From Panacagrimonas sp965216845 (lineage in GTDB: Bacteria; Pseudomonadota; Gammaproteobacteria; Nevskiales; Nevskiaceae), in NCBI GenBank assembly GCA_965216845.1, contig OZ244200.1, positions 1,116,001-1,180,000 of the forward strand: a DNA stretch of 64,000 nucleotides, in the 5' to 3' direction. The stretch's first letter is position 1, and the number at the start of each line of letters is the position of its first letter. Below the pieces are notes generated by a model that saw nothing but the letters and a program-made list of their open reading frames with translations, was not told the DNA's origin and made no database searches. Of the stretch, positions 1 through 8,900 are shown in pieces. Made by a program: the position numbers and the translations under genes.

Positions 1-203
1 GGCTTACGTCTGTGTTGGCTGAGGCCGGCGGACGACAAGGCAAAAGAAAAACCATCATCAACGATTGCATCAGCGGCCACGGTTCAAGCGGTGTCACAAA
101 GCTGCGCTATCGCCCTGTATTTCAGGGTTTGTGCAGCGCTTGGCCAAGGCAGATGGGGCACACGCTGCTCTGATCACAGTGGGAGGGTGGGAGCGACTGA
201 AAT
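1..203. other. window edge, no gene recognised
   Basis: The first 203 bases lie downstream of the cyclase gene on the minus strand. I see no convincing coding frame, tRNA or terminator hairpin. Short open frames here lack a ribosome binding site and any recognisable protein. Confidence 0.4.
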
Positions 204-1580
204 TCAATCACCGCCGCTCAGACGTGCACGCAATTTGCGCCACCACCTGCCGGAACGGTGTCGCGGCGGACTGATGCGTGGCACATCGTCACCCGGAGCG
301 ATGCGCCAGAATCCGGTCGCTTCGGCCAGGCCTTTGAAATGAACCTTCTCGCCATGGCGATGAGAGGCATCGCGGCTGGACGCCGGCAGCAATTCATGAC
401 TGCGTTCGCTCAGCAGGATTTCCCCTTCGTCGGCATGGTCGCACAAGCGTGAGGCCAGGTTGACGGCGCGCCCGACGGCGACATATTCCATCGGTTGGGT
501 GCCGACGATGCCCAGGCTGACGATGCCGCTGGCCATGCCGATTCCCAGCCCCAGCGGTTTTCCTTGCCACAGGGGTTCACAACGATCGCGCAGGTCCAGC
601 GCCAGGTTGATGGCATGGGCGGCATGCTTCGGATCGGCCAGCGGAGCGCCGACCAGCAACAGCATGCCATCGCCGGCGTAATCCTTGATCGTGGCGCCAT
701 GCTGGCTGGCGATCTCGCCAACCAGCCGGTAGTAACGTTCCAGCAATTGCAGCACTTGGCTGGAATCCTGCGATTCGGCATAGGCGGAAAAACCTCGGAT
801 ATCGCAGGACACTGCGGTTAGCTCCCGGCGGTCCTCATGAATGGTCAGATTCATGCCATGCTGACGCACCGCCGCGGCAACCTGAGGTGACAGGAATCGC
901 GCCATAAACTGGCCCCGTCGGCCCAGTTGCAGGTGGTATTGCATCAGCGTGATGAGAAACACCATCTGACCGATGATGGCGCAATAAGGAGAAATCGGCG
1001 ATGGTGTGAGGAAGGCCAATATCACCAGGGGAAGGGCCAGAGCCAGTCCGACCAATCGCAGGCGCTCGGGTGCATCGGGTTGCAAGGCCAGTGTGCGGAT
1101 GATGACCAGATAAAGTCCGGCGATGCTGGCGCCAAAGGGCACCGCAAACAGGTGAAAGCGCCATTCCCGCAGCACGCTGGGGTCGTCCAGCACGTGAGTG
1201 AGGTATTCGGTACGCCATTCGGGCCAGATGAACTGGACCACGCCGAACATCACGATGAACAACTGGGCGGCGGTGAGGGCGCGATCACTGTGACGGTCTT
1301 CCACCGGCTCGGCGGCGGTGCGACGGATTCGTCGCAGCCACTCACCCGTGGCCAGCATCGACAAGCTGGCCGGCAGGGTGGCCCAGTCGGCCCATGCGGG
1401 CAGATCCTCGCCCGCGCGACCCGTGATGAAGTTGGCCTCGATGACCAGCGCGATCCCCAGCATGCCGAACATCAGCGCCAGCAGGTGGCTGGTGCTGGAA
1501 CGCCAGTCAAGCGTCGACGTCGCCACCGCCATGGCCAGGGCCACGATGGCAATCAGGTTCCAGGCAAGATCGATCGGCAT
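204..1580 (-). CDS. membrane-anchored class III adenylate/guanylate cyclase
   Basis: The predicted protein of about 458 residues has an N-terminal half with about six hydrophobic segments (roughly residues 6-215) and a C-terminal class III nucleotidyl cyclase domain (roughly 250-430). The two metal-binding aspartates are visible in the motifs SCDIRGFSAYAE and KDYAGDGMLLL, and the transition-state residues Asn and Arg in VNLASRL. It should make cAMP or cGMP from ATP or GTP at the inner membrane. The second substrate-specifying position, usually Asp or Thr before the VNLASRL helix, appears to be Val, so substrate choice is uncertain. I chose the ATG at 1580, preceded by GGGGTG, over a GTG two codons upstream. 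It is divergent from the DUF445 gene. Confidence 0.85.
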   Translation of the reverse strand: MPIDLAWNLIAIVALAMAVATSTLDWRSSTSHLLALMFGMLGIALVIEANFITGRAGEDLPAWADWATLPASLSMLATGEWLRRIRRTAAEPVEDRHSDRALTAAQLFIVMFGVVQFIWPEWRTEYLTHVLDDPSVLREWRFHLFAVPFGASIAGLYLVIIRTLALQPDAPERLRLVGLALALPLVILAFLTPSPISPYCAIIGQMVFLITLMQYHLQLGRRGQFMARFLSPQVAAAVRQHGMNLTIHEDRRELTAVSCDIRGFSAYAESQDSSQVLQLLERYYRLVGEIASQHGATIKDYAGDGMLLLVGAPLADPKHAAHAINLALDLRDRCEPLWQGKPLGLGIGMASGIVSLGIVGTQPMEYVAVGRAVNLASRLCDHADEGEILLSERSHELLPASSRDASHRHGEKVHFKGLAEATGFWRIAPGDDVPRISPPRHRSGRWWRKLRARLSGGD

Positions 1581-1951
1581 GGTCACCCCATCGCTTGGTC
1601 TACGCGCTGTTCATTGACAGTGCAGGCGGATGTAAAGGTACATTCACCGATCACATCACCGTTCCATTTTGCCTGCATCGCCTGTTTGATTCTCGGTGCG
1701 TATCAGCCGATGAAGCGGATCGGTTCAGGTCGGCAGCCGGTGGCGCACGACCTTGGGCAGGCGGTTTTGTCCAGGTGCCGCGGTACGGCATGAGTAAAGT
1801 GCGCTTCAGCCGGTGCGGCGGCGCTGAGTGGCGCTGCTCACTTCCACATGCTGTTTCTGGGCGGTGTGTATATTGCGTGCAATCGTCAACTATTTTGAAT
1901 ATCGGTGCCATTTTCTTGGTGCAGCAGAACAAATAACAAGGAAGGGGAAGC
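1581..1951. other. divergent intergenic region
   Basis: This 371-base gap separates the divergently transcribed cyclase and DUF445 genes, so it should hold both promoters. An AT-richer stretch around 1870-1935 immediately precedes the DUF445 gene and is the likely promoter zone. I cannot identify a confident -35/-10 pair or an operator, and I see no coding frame with a good start. Confidence 0.4.
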
Positions 1952-3205
1952 GTGCCTGATTTGGATTTGATCCTGGAAGATCTGGTCGTCAACTGGTGGC
2001 TGTATCTGCTCATGCCAACAATTGCCGCCGCAATCGGTTATGTCACGAAGTTGGTGGCCATCGAAATGATGTTTCGGCCGCTTAATTATGTTGGCATTCG
2101 GCCATTTGGCTGGCAGGGTGTGGTGCCCGCGCAGGCCAAGAAGATGGCCCAGACCGCTTGCGCCACGCTGACCAGTGATCTGATCAAACCGGAAGAGATG
2201 TTCAGCAGACTTGATCCGGTGAAGCTGGCCGCCGCGATTCAGGAACCGATGCTGGAGATGATCGACGAGCTGGTTCGCGAGGTTGCAGCGGCGTATGAGC
2301 CAGGCTTATGGGAATCTCTGCCCGAAATCGTGCGCAAGCAGATGATCAAAAGAGTGCAGGCTGCGGCGCCGGAGATCATCGCCGAGATGATGCAGGACAT
2401 GCAGCGCAACCTGGACAAGATCTTCGACTTTGAAGCCATGGTGATCAGCGCGATGAGCGATGACCCCGAGCAGCTCAATCGCATGTTCCTGACGGCCGGC
2501 GCCAAGGAAATGGCCTTTATCCGCAATTCCGGCATCTATTTTGGGTTTGGCATTGGCGTGATACAAGCCGTGGTGTGGGCGCTGACCCACAACCCCTGGG
2601 TCATCCCGATCTTCGGTGGCTTGACCGGCTGGTTGTCCGACTGGCTGGCGCTCAAAATGATTTTCGAGCCACGCAAGCCTGGACGCCTGTTCGGCATCCT
2701 GCCCTGGCACGGTCTGTTCCTGAAACGCCGCGATGAGGTTGCCATCGACTACGGCACGCTGGTGGCCGATGAAGTCCTCACCCCCGCCAATATGATTCGC
2801 AGCATTCTGTCGGGGCCGTCTTCGGACCGTCTCTATGACCTGGTGCAAAAGCACGTGAAAAAGGCGGTGGATGAGCAGGCCGGTCTGGCCCGCCCTTTGA
2901 TGGTGTACCGCATCGGCAGCCGCAACTATCAGGACATGAAAACCACCGCAGCTCGCCACATCATCGAACAGGCGCCGGATGCGCTCAAGCACGTGCAGGC
3001 CTACGCCTACGAGGCGATGGACCTGCGCAACACCTTGATCGAGAAATGCAAGCAGCTGTCCGACGAGGATTTCGAGAGCCTGCTGCGCCCGATCTTCAAA
3101 GCCGAGGAATGGAAGCTGATCGCTGCGGGTGCGGTTCTGGGCTTCATGGTGGGTGAGCTGCAGGTGCAGGTCATGATCCCGTTCATGACTGCGGTCGGAC
3201 CCTGA
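1952..3205 (+). CDS. DUF445 family membrane protein
   Basis: This 417-residue protein belongs by its overall pattern to the DUF445 family: an N-terminal hydrophobic segment with the signature IGYVTKLVAIEMMFRPL, a repeat of that signature in the middle (GGLTGWLSDWLALKMIFEP), charged helices between, and a C-terminal membrane segment (about residues 388-405). The duplicated G-x2-T/S-x2-x-A-x-K/E-MxF motif is typical of the family. Function in bacteria is not established; it is probably an inner-membrane protein. The start is a GTG with a strong AAGGAAGGGG ribosome binding site about 8 bases upstream. The next gene starts 50 bases downstream and may be cotranscribed. Confidence 0.85.
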   Translation: MPDLDLILEDLVVNWWLYLLMPTIAAAIGYVTKLVAIEMMFRPLNYVGIRPFGWQGVVPAQAKKMAQTACATLTSDLIKPEEMFSRLDPVKLAAAIQEPMLEMIDELVREVAAAYEPGLWESLPEIVRKQMIKRVQAAAPEIIAEMMQDMQRNLDKIFDFEAMVISAMSDDPEQLNRMFLTAGAKEMAFIRNSGIYFGFGIGVIQAVVWALTHNPWVIPIFGGLTGWLSDWLALKMIFEPRKPGRLFGILPWHGLFLKRRDEVAIDYGTLVADEVLTPANMIRSILSGPSSDRLYDLVQKHVKKAVDEQAGLARPLMVYRIGSRNYQDMKTTAARHIIEQAPDALKHVQAYAYEAMDLRNTLIEKCKQLSDEDFESLLRPIFKAEEWKLIAAGAVLGFMVGELQVQVMIPFMTAVGP

Positions 3206-3255
3206 GCCCGCTGGTGTCGCGGGTCACTCCGGGTCGAGTGCGCAAGGCCGCAATC

Positions 3256-4302
3256 ATGCGCATTCTCGCTGCCTTGATGCTCGCACTTTCTTGCGCGCCT
3301 GCGTTGGCATGCCGCTGCAAAGCACTGCCGTTGGCTGACTACTACGCGCAGGCGCGGACGGTACAGATCGCAAAGCTGATCAGCAGCCGGGAGGTCGGCC
3401 TTGAGCGCATACTGAAATTTCGCCCGCTGACGTCCTTCAAGCCGCTTGAGGCGAGCCTTGATGCGGTCAAGGCCTATCGAACAGGGGGCTCGAGCGCGTC
3501 TTGTGGGGTGATTCCTCGGCCCGGTGCAACCTATGTCCTGTTCGCGCAAGCCCTGGCTGAAGTGGCCGGCCCGCCCCGAATCGACAGTTGCAGCGGCAGC
3601 CGGGTGATCTTCATGCCGGATGCCGGGGCCGGTCGCGATTTCCTTGACGTGCCCTTGCGCTTTGTTCCGCAGCAATTGCTCGCGCTGGCCGGCGTGGATG
3701 CCTTGAGGTCCATCCGGTGGCCCCGCCCGACCGATCCGGAAAACACCAGCCTGATCGGCTTGTTGGACTTGGCGAGGTTTGCGCACGCTGGGTCGGTCAC
3801 GCTGTACGCCGAGCCGCATGCATCGGCCGCGCGCATCGCGACCATCGACGGCTGGGATCGGATCGTGTTTCGGCAGTCCGGTTACGAAGTGCAAGCTGCC
3901 GTGGTCTTTGCCGAAGTTGATGGCTGGTACCGTCTGCGTCTGGCGGATGGGCGCTACGGTTGGCTGGCGCCACAACAGGCCGGCACCTATTTTGCGTACG
4001 CGCAGTTGGTGCCGCGTCGGCTGAACTATCTGACGGCCGCTTGGAATGGACTGGTGTGGCCGCAGCCCGGCGCTGGTCTGCCGTTCAGGCACCAGCCCGG
4101 TGAACGAGCAGCAAGCCGCGCCCAGCACCCGGCTCGCGTGCTGAGCGCACGTCACATCGCGGACAGTCTTTGGTTCCAGGTGGAGATTCTGGACCGTGAG
4201 CCCTGCGGCAGCCGTCAGCCCAGGTCGGTGGGAACGGGCTGGATTCCCGCTTATGACGATGATGGCCAAGCAACGGCCTGGTATCACCCGCGCGGCTGCT
4301 GA
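3256..4302 (+). CDS. secreted CxC-start protein with SH3-like region
   Basis: The predicted protein of 348 residues starts with a signal peptide (MRILAALMLALSCAPALA) directly followed by Cys-Arg-Cys. This is the arrangement of TIMP/NTR-like secreted proteins whose mature N-terminus is a CxC; the ALAC motif could also be read as a lipobox. The middle (about residues 185-260) has the turns and tryptophans of an SH3-like bacterial domain (for example DGRYGWLAPQQ). I do not recognise a named family. I prefer the ATG at 3256 over one at 3214 because only the former places the signal peptide at the N-terminus. It lies just downstream of the DUF445 gene and ends near a hairpin at 4332-4364. Confidence 0.65.
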   Translation: MRILAALMLALSCAPALACRCKALPLADYYAQARTVQIAKLISSREVGLERILKFRPLTSFKPLEASLDAVKAYRTGGSSASCGVIPRPGATYVLFAQALAEVAGPPRIDSCSGSRVIFMPDAGAGRDFLDVPLRFVPQQLLALAGVDALRSIRWPRPTDPENTSLIGLLDLARFAHAGSVTLYAEPHASAARIATIDGWDRIVFRQSGYEVQAAVVFAEVDGWYRLRLADGRYGWLAPQQAGTYFAYAQLVPRRLNYLTAAWNGLVWPQPGAGLPFRHQPGERAASRAQHPARVLSARHIADSLWFQVEILDREPCGSRQPRSVGTGWIPAYDDDGQATAWYHPRGC

Positions 4303-4331
4303 GGCGGGTCGGCGCGGGTCTTGAAAATGCC

Positions 4332-4364
4332 AAGGCCCGGACTCACGAACTGAATCCGGGCCTT
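4332..4364 (-). terminator. hairpin between CxC-protein gene and tRNA-Glu
   Basis: A perfect 10-bp inverted repeat, AAGGCCCGGA and its complement, encloses a 13-base loop. On the minus strand it follows tRNA-Glu and is followed by a short TTTT run, so it probably ends the tRNA-Ala/tRNA-Glu transcript. It may also stop plus-strand transcripts from the gene ending at 4302. Confidence 0.6.
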
Positions 4365-4376
4365 GATGGAAAAAGG

Positions 4377-4452
4377 TGGCGTTCCCACGGGGATTCGAAC
4401 CCCGGTTGCCGCCGTGAAAGGGCAGTGTCCTAGGCCTCTAGACGATGGGAAC
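4377..4452 (-). tRNA. tRNA-Glu(UUC)
   Basis: A 76-base cloverleaf with encoded CCA. The acceptor stem is GTTCCCA pairing with TGGGAAC, the discriminator is G, and the anticodon loop CTTTCAC gives anticodon UUC. The sequence closely matches gammaproteobacterial tRNA-Glu. It lies 26 bases downstream of tRNA-Ala in the same operon. Confidence 0.95.
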
Positions 4453-4478
4453 GCGGATGAAACGAGTAAAACAATTCT

Positions 4479-4554
<76 letters not shown>

Positions 4555-4568
4555 TTGCGAGGCGGCGC

Positions 4569-4598
4569 AGTATATCCGTTTAGTTGCCCAAACCACAA
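4569..4598 (-). promoter_or_regulatory. predicted sigma70 promoter of the tRNA-Ala/tRNA-Glu operon
   Basis: On the minus strand, TTGTGG (complement of 4593-4598) and TATACT (complement of 4569-4574) are separated by 18 bases and lie about 15 bases upstream of tRNA-Ala. This fits a sigma70 promoter for the tRNA pair. Confidence 0.55.
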
Positions 4599-4714
4599 GG
4601 TGAAATTTGGGCGCCCGGGCAATGCTTTGAAAAAACCGGGTTCCGTCATCAATCTGAAACCAGATCGTCATAGTCTGGCCGGCTTGTGGCGCGTCACGCG
4701 CAATGGGAGACGAC

Positions 4715-6502
4715 ATGTTGATTCGCAAGCTTTTTGTTTCAATTCTGATGGTTTCAGGTTCGTTGTTGTTGAGCGCCTGTGGCGACGGCGATGACGGGGC
4801 AACCGGACCGCAGGGTCCCGCCGGCCAACAAGGGCCGACCGGTGCCCAAGGCCCGACCGGCCCGCAGGGGCCAGCGGGGCCAACCGGTCCGAGCGGGCCG
4901 GCCGGTGGCGGCAATTCCGTTGTCGACCTGGTGCAGCTGGGCACGTACGTTGCCGGGATATTTGGCGAAAGTGCAGCGGAAATTCTGGCATTTGACCGCC
5001 AGAGCGGTCGCTTGTTCGTGGTCAACGCCAACGATGCGACGGTGGACGTGTTGAGTATTGCCGATCCGTCCTCGCCAACCAGAGTCGGCACCATTGTCGC
5101 CAGCGCTGAAGGGGCCGGCGCCAACAGCGTGGCCGCTGCCAACGGGATGGTGGCGGTGGCCATTGAGGCCGACCCCAAGACCGAGCCCGGCAAGGTGGTG
5201 TTCTACAACGCTTCGGATCTGATGAAGATCGGTGAGGTGGAGGTTGGCGCGCTGCCCGATATGCTGACCTTCACGCCCGATGGCAATACCGTGTTGGTGG
5301 CCAATGAGGGGGAGCCCAACGAAGCCGGCGACAGCGACGCCCAAGGTAATGTGCTGGCCGACGGCTACCTGATGGATCCGCAAGGTTCGATCAGCGTCAT
5401 CGACGTCAGTGGCGGCGCCGCCAGCGCCACGGTCAGGACCGCTGATTTCAGCGCCTTCAACGGGATGGAGGCCGAGCTGCGGGCGGCGGGAGTTCGCATT
5501 TACGGTCCGGACGACGGCGACGCCGACGACCTGCCCGCCAGCGCGGCGCAGGACTTTGAACCCGAATACATCGCCGTGTCCGCCGATGGCGCGACCGCCT
5601 GGGCGACATTGCAGGAAGCCAATGCCTTCGCCGTGATCGACATCGCATCGGCCAGTGTCACCGACATTCTGCCGCTGGGTTACAAGAATCACGCGCTGAT
5701 TGGCAACGAGCTGGACGCCAGTGATCGCGACGGCGTGTTGCTCGGCAACTGGCCGGTGTTTGGCATGTATCAGCCGGATACCATCGCCGCCTATGCGTTC
5801 AACGGCCGCACCTATTACGTGACCGCCAACGAGGGTGACGATCGCAACGATTTCATCCCGGGTGAGGAAACCGATCGCATTGCCGACCTGGCGCTGGATC
5901 CGAACGCCTTCCCCGACGCGGCAGCCTTGCAGGAGGAGACAGCGCTGGGGCGTTTGGCGGCCACCAAGTTCCTCGGCGACACGGATGCCGACGGTGATTT
6001 CGACGCGCTCTATGTGCTGGGCGGGCGTTCGTTTTCCATCTGGGCGGATGACGGCACCCAGGTGTTCGACAGCGGCTCACAGATCGAACGCATCACCGCG
6101 CAGCGTTACGGTGAGGATTTCAACAACGACAACGATGAAAACGACGGCCAGTCGCGCAGCGACGCCAAGGGGCCGGAGCCGGAAGCCGTGGCGGTGGCCA
6201 CCCTTGGCGGACGCACTTATGCCTTCATCGGGCTGGAACGCATGGGCGGCATCATGGTTTACGACGTCACCAATCCACACAACGCCTTCTTCGTTCAGTA
6301 CATCAACAACCGCGATCTTTCGGTCGAGCCGAGCCAGATCGATCCGGCTGCGGCGGGCGATCTGGGGCCGGAATCCATCGTCGTGATCGCCGCTGCGGAC
6401 AGTCCCATCGGCGCACCGCTGTTGGCGGTGGGTAACGAGGTCAGCGGCACCACGACGCTGTATCGGGTCGACATCATCCCAACCGGTGCTTCATCCAACT
6501 GA
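4715..6502 (+). CDS. collagen-like, choice-of-anchor I type lipoprotein
   Basis: This 595-residue protein starts with a lipoprotein signal (LLLSAC, lipidated Cys about residue 22), followed by about 12 Gly-X-Y triplets (about residues 28-63), mostly GPx, as in collagen-like bacterial stalks. The rest is a beta-propeller-like region with repeated strands and Asp-rich segments (for example FNNDNDENDGQ), matching the choice-of-anchor I family as I recall it. It is probably an outer-membrane-attached, surface or periplasmic binding protein or esterase-like propeller; the activity is unknown. The start ATG at 4715 follows GGGAGACGAC; an upstream in-frame ATG at 4703 overlaps that ribosome site and is less likely. 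It is convergent with hmuV. Confidence 0.75.
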   Translation: MLIRKLFVSILMVSGSLLLSACGDGDDGATGPQGPAGQQGPTGAQGPTGPQGPAGPTGPSGPAGGGNSVVDLVQLGTYVAGIFGESAAEILAFDRQSGRLFVVNANDATVDVLSIADPSSPTRVGTIVASAEGAGANSVAAANGMVAVAIEADPKTEPGKVVFYNASDLMKIGEVEVGALPDMLTFTPDGNTVLVANEGEPNEAGDSDAQGNVLADGYLMDPQGSISVIDVSGGAASATVRTADFSAFNGMEAELRAAGVRIYGPDDGDADDLPASAAQDFEPEYIAVSADGATAWATLQEANAFAVIDIASASVTDILPLGYKNHALIGNELDASDRDGVLLGNWPVFGMYQPDTIAAYAFNGRTYYVTANEGDDRNDFIPGEETDRIADLALDPNAFPDAAALQEETALGRLAATKFLGDTDADGDFDALYVLGGRSFSIWADDGTQVFDSGSQIERITAQRYGEDFNNDNDENDGQSRSDAKGPEPEAVAVATLGGRTYAFIGLERMGGIMVYDVTNPHNAFFVQYINNRDLSVEPSQIDPAAAGDLGPESIVVIAAADSPIGAPLLAVGNEVSGTTTLYRVDIIPTGASSN

Positions 6503-6539
6503 TTCGGTGCGTTCGGGGGTAGGCGGAGCACGTTCTCCG

Positions 6540-7307
6540 CTATCCCATCTGGATGAACGCTTGCTGGCCTGGGTGTCGCTGGGCGGCAATGCCATAGATC
6601 GCCGACAGGTTTTCCGCCGTCAGGACGTCGTGGCTTGGGCCGCAGAAAACGACGCGGCCGGCTTGCATCAGGCTGACCCGGTCCGCATAGCGCAAGGCGA
6701 AATTGGGGTCATGAACCACCACCAGCACGCCGGCGCCGTGTCGCGCGAGTTTCTTTAGCAGTCGCATGCAGGCGTGTTGGTGCCGGATGTCCAGACTCGC
6801 CAGCGGCTCGTCCAGCAACAGGAAGCGTGAACAGTCATCGGCGCGCGCCGAGATTTGCGCGATCACGCGCGCCAGTTGAACGCGCGCGCGTTCGCCGCCC
6901 GACAGCGTCGGATAGCGCCGTCGTGACTGCGTTCGCAGTCCGCACAGCCGCAGTGCCCTTTCGACCGCCCGTCGATTTTCCGCCGCCGGCGCGTCCTCCC
7001 AGGGCAGGCGACCCAGCGCCACCACCTGGCGGACGCTGAAGTCGAAGCGCAAGCCGCTGCTTTGCGGCAGTACCGCCCGCTGGCGCGCCAATGCGCCGGC
7101 GTCCCATGTCTGCAGCGGCTGATCAAGCAGGCGGATCTCGCCGGCATCGGGGCTCAACTCTCCGGCCAGGTTGCGCAACAGCAGACTCTTGCCGGCGCCA
7201 TTGGGGCCGAGCACGGCGTGCAGCTCCCCGTTGCGAACGGTCAGGTCAACCGAATGCAGCAGCTCGCGCCGATGCGTCCCGTAGCTGAGTTGGCGCGCTT
7301 CAAGCAT
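6540..7307 (-). CDS. hmuV: heme ABC transporter ATP-binding protein HmuV
   Basis: This 255-residue ABC ATPase has Walker A GPNGAGKSLLLR, signature LSGGERARVQLAR, Walker B FLLLDEPLASLD and the switch His in VVVHDPNFALRYADR. It is closest to the HmuV/BhuV heme-import group within the FecE/BtuD ATPases. It should power uptake of heme through the HmuU permease. Its ATG at 7307 overlaps the hmuU stop codon by one base (TGATG), so translation is coupled; longer upstream starts would lie inside hmuU and are rejected. Heme rather than cobalamin or siderophore is inferred from the upstream hemP. Confidence 0.85.
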   Translation of the reverse strand: MLEARQLSYGTHRRELLHSVDLTVRNGELHAVLGPNGAGKSLLLRNLAGELSPDAGEIRLLDQPLQTWDAGALARQRAVLPQSSGLRFDFSVRQVVALGRLPWEDAPAAENRRAVERALRLCGLRTQSRRRYPTLSGGERARVQLARVIAQISARADDCSRFLLLDEPLASLDIRHQHACMRLLKKLARHGAGVLVVVHDPNFALRYADRVSLMQAGRVVFCGPSHDVLTAENLSAIYGIAAQRHPGQQAFIQMG

Positions 7308-8377
7308 CACCAGGTCTCCATCCGCCCCCGGTATTTGACCAGCAAGGCCAGAAAGAATGGCCCGCCAACCAGTGCGGTAAGAATGCCGACCGGCAGTTCG
7401 ACGGGCGCCATCAGGGTGCGCGCGAACAGGTCCGCCACGCACAGCAGCGCTGCGCCGCCCAAGGCCGAGGCCGGCAGCAACAGCCGATGGCCCGGCCCCG
7501 CGACCAAGCGAATCAGGTGCGGAACAATCAGGCCGATGAAACCCACGACGCCGGCCAGGGCAACGCAGCTGGCCACGGCCAGAACGATCAGCGTCAGGCT
7601 TCGGCGTTTGAGTCGCTCCACCGGAATGCCCAGGTGGCCGGCTTCGGCTTCTCCCAGCAACAGCGCGTCCAGATGTCGTGCCTGGCGGTTGATGAGCACC
7701 AAGGTGGTCAGCAGCAGCGGCGCGGCCAGCTTGAGTTCGATCCAGCCGGCTTTGCCGAGCGAGCCGAACAGCCAGTGGGTTGCAATTCGCAGGCCCGAAT
7801 CACTGGCGATTTGCGAGAGCAATCCAATGCCGGCGCCGGCAATGGCGTTCAGCGCAAGACCCGCCAGCAACAGCGTTGCGACCTGCGTATGACCGTCGCG
7901 CTGAGCCAGTTTCAGTGCCAGCCACGCCGCGAGGCCGCCGCCAGCAAATGCGGCCAGCGGTGTGCTCAAGCCGCTGAACTGTGTATTCCATTGCGGCCAG
8001 AGCGTGGCACCCAGTACCAGATTGGCGACAGCCGCCAAGGAGGCGCCGCTGGCCACGCCCACCAGTCCCGGGTCGGCCAGCGGATTGCGAAAAATGCCTT
8101 GCATGGCCGCGCCCGACTGTGCCAGGGCGGCGCCGATCAACAAGGCCAGCAATACGCGCGGTGTGCGCAGTTCGGTGATGATGGTGGCATTGGCGCTCCC
8201 ATCTTGCGGCAGGCTGCCGACGCCGATGCCGGCGCCGACAATTCGCACCACCTCACTGACGGGAATGACAACCGATCCCTGCGTCAGCGCAAAAACCGCG
8301 AACAGGGTCGTGAGCCAGCACAGGCCGACCAGCAGCCGGCGGCGTGCCGCCTCGTTATCCATGCGAGCCCAAGACAT
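7307..8377 (-). CDS. hmuU: heme ABC transporter permease HmuU (FecCD family)
   Basis: A 356-residue polytopic protein with about ten hydrophobic segments and FecCD-family motifs: LRTPRVLLALLIGAALAQSG, GIFRNPLADPGLVGVASGAS and GFIGLIVPHLIRL. It should form the inner-membrane channel of a heme importer as a homodimer with HmuV. It lies 48 bases downstream of hemP and overlaps hmuV by one base. No periplasmic binding protein (HmuT) or TonB-dependent receptor gene lies next to it, which is unusual for this type of operon. Confidence 0.88.
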   Translation of the reverse strand: MSWARMDNEAARRRLLVGLCWLTTLFAVFALTQGSVVIPVSEVVRIVGAGIGVGSLPQDGSANATIITELRTPRVLLALLIGAALAQSGAAMQGIFRNPLADPGLVGVASGASLAAVANLVLGATLWPQWNTQFSGLSTPLAAFAGGGLAAWLALKLAQRDGHTQVATLLLAGLALNAIAGAGIGLLSQIASDSGLRIATHWLFGSLGKAGWIELKLAAPLLLTTLVLINRQARHLDALLLGEAEAGHLGIPVERLKRRSLTLIVLAVASCVALAGVVGFIGLIVPHLIRLVAGPGHRLLLPASALGGAALLCVADLFARTLMAPVELPVGILTALVGGPFFLALLVKYRGRMETW

Positions 8378-8425
8378 CCGCCCATTGTGCCGTCAATCCG
8401 GCACGGGCGGCGGGCCACGGCGCGG

Positions 8426-8608
8426 CTACTTGTTGAGAATGAGCTTGTCGTTGCGCGTCAGCCGCAAGCGGTATTCCTCGCCGCGGTGTTCAATGATCAG
8501 CTCGTTGCCGTGGGCGAACAGCTGATCCGAGTGCAGCCGCGTGCGGGAAGGAACTTGCGCGATGCGCGGGCGGGGGAGCTTCAAGGTGGTGGCAGTGGCC
8601 AGGTTCAT
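8426..8608 (-). CDS. hemP: hemin uptake protein HemP
   Basis: A 60-residue protein ending in the characteristic HemP C-terminus EEYRLRLTRNDKLILNK, preceded by a short variable N-terminus. HemP/HmuP family members lie at the head of Fe-regulated heme uptake operons and in some bacteria are needed for receptor expression. The start at the ATG at 8608 (MNLATATTLKL) is chosen because an upstream in-frame start would lie inside the Fur box; no strong ribosome site is visible. A Fur-box-like sequence lies 31-49 bases upstream. Confidence 0.85.
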   Translation of the reverse strand: MNLATATTLKLPRPRIAQVPSRTRLHSDQLFAHGNELIIEHRGEEYRLRLTRNDKLILNK

Positions 8609-8638
8609 CGTGGGTATCCGGGGAGGGTGTCCGCAAAG

Positions 8639-8657
8639 AATAATCATTCTCATTTGC
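8639..8657 (-). promoter_or_regulatory. putative Fur box upstream of hemP
   Basis: The minus-strand 19-mer GCAAATGAGAATGATTATT closely resembles the Fur consensus GATAATGATAATCATTATC and especially the variant AATGAGAATGATTAT found upstream of iron uptake genes. It lies between hemP (minus strand) and tRNA-Leu (plus strand), and predicts iron-repressed expression of hemP-hmuUV. Confidence 0.75.
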
Positions 8658-8706
8658 AAATCAAGCCCTGCACGCATGTCCGCGCCGAAGGGTGGCGGGA
8701 AACAGA

Positions 8707-8712
8707 TATAAT
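8707..8712 (+). promoter_or_regulatory. -10 box of tRNA-Leu promoter
   Basis: A perfect TATAAT ends 19 bases before the first base of tRNA-Leu, and is followed by a GC-rich discriminator-like stretch as is common for stable RNA promoters. No good -35 box is evident at the expected distance. Confidence 0.55.
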
Positions 8713-8731
8713 TTCCGGCTCGGCGACGCGC

Positions 8732-8816
<85 letters not shown>

Positions 8817-8900
8817 GCCGTCGTGCACGCAATGTTATGAGCATCTTCGCGCCTGTTCGCGCGATGGGTGCAATGCCCAAAACCATAAGAGATTGAACAG

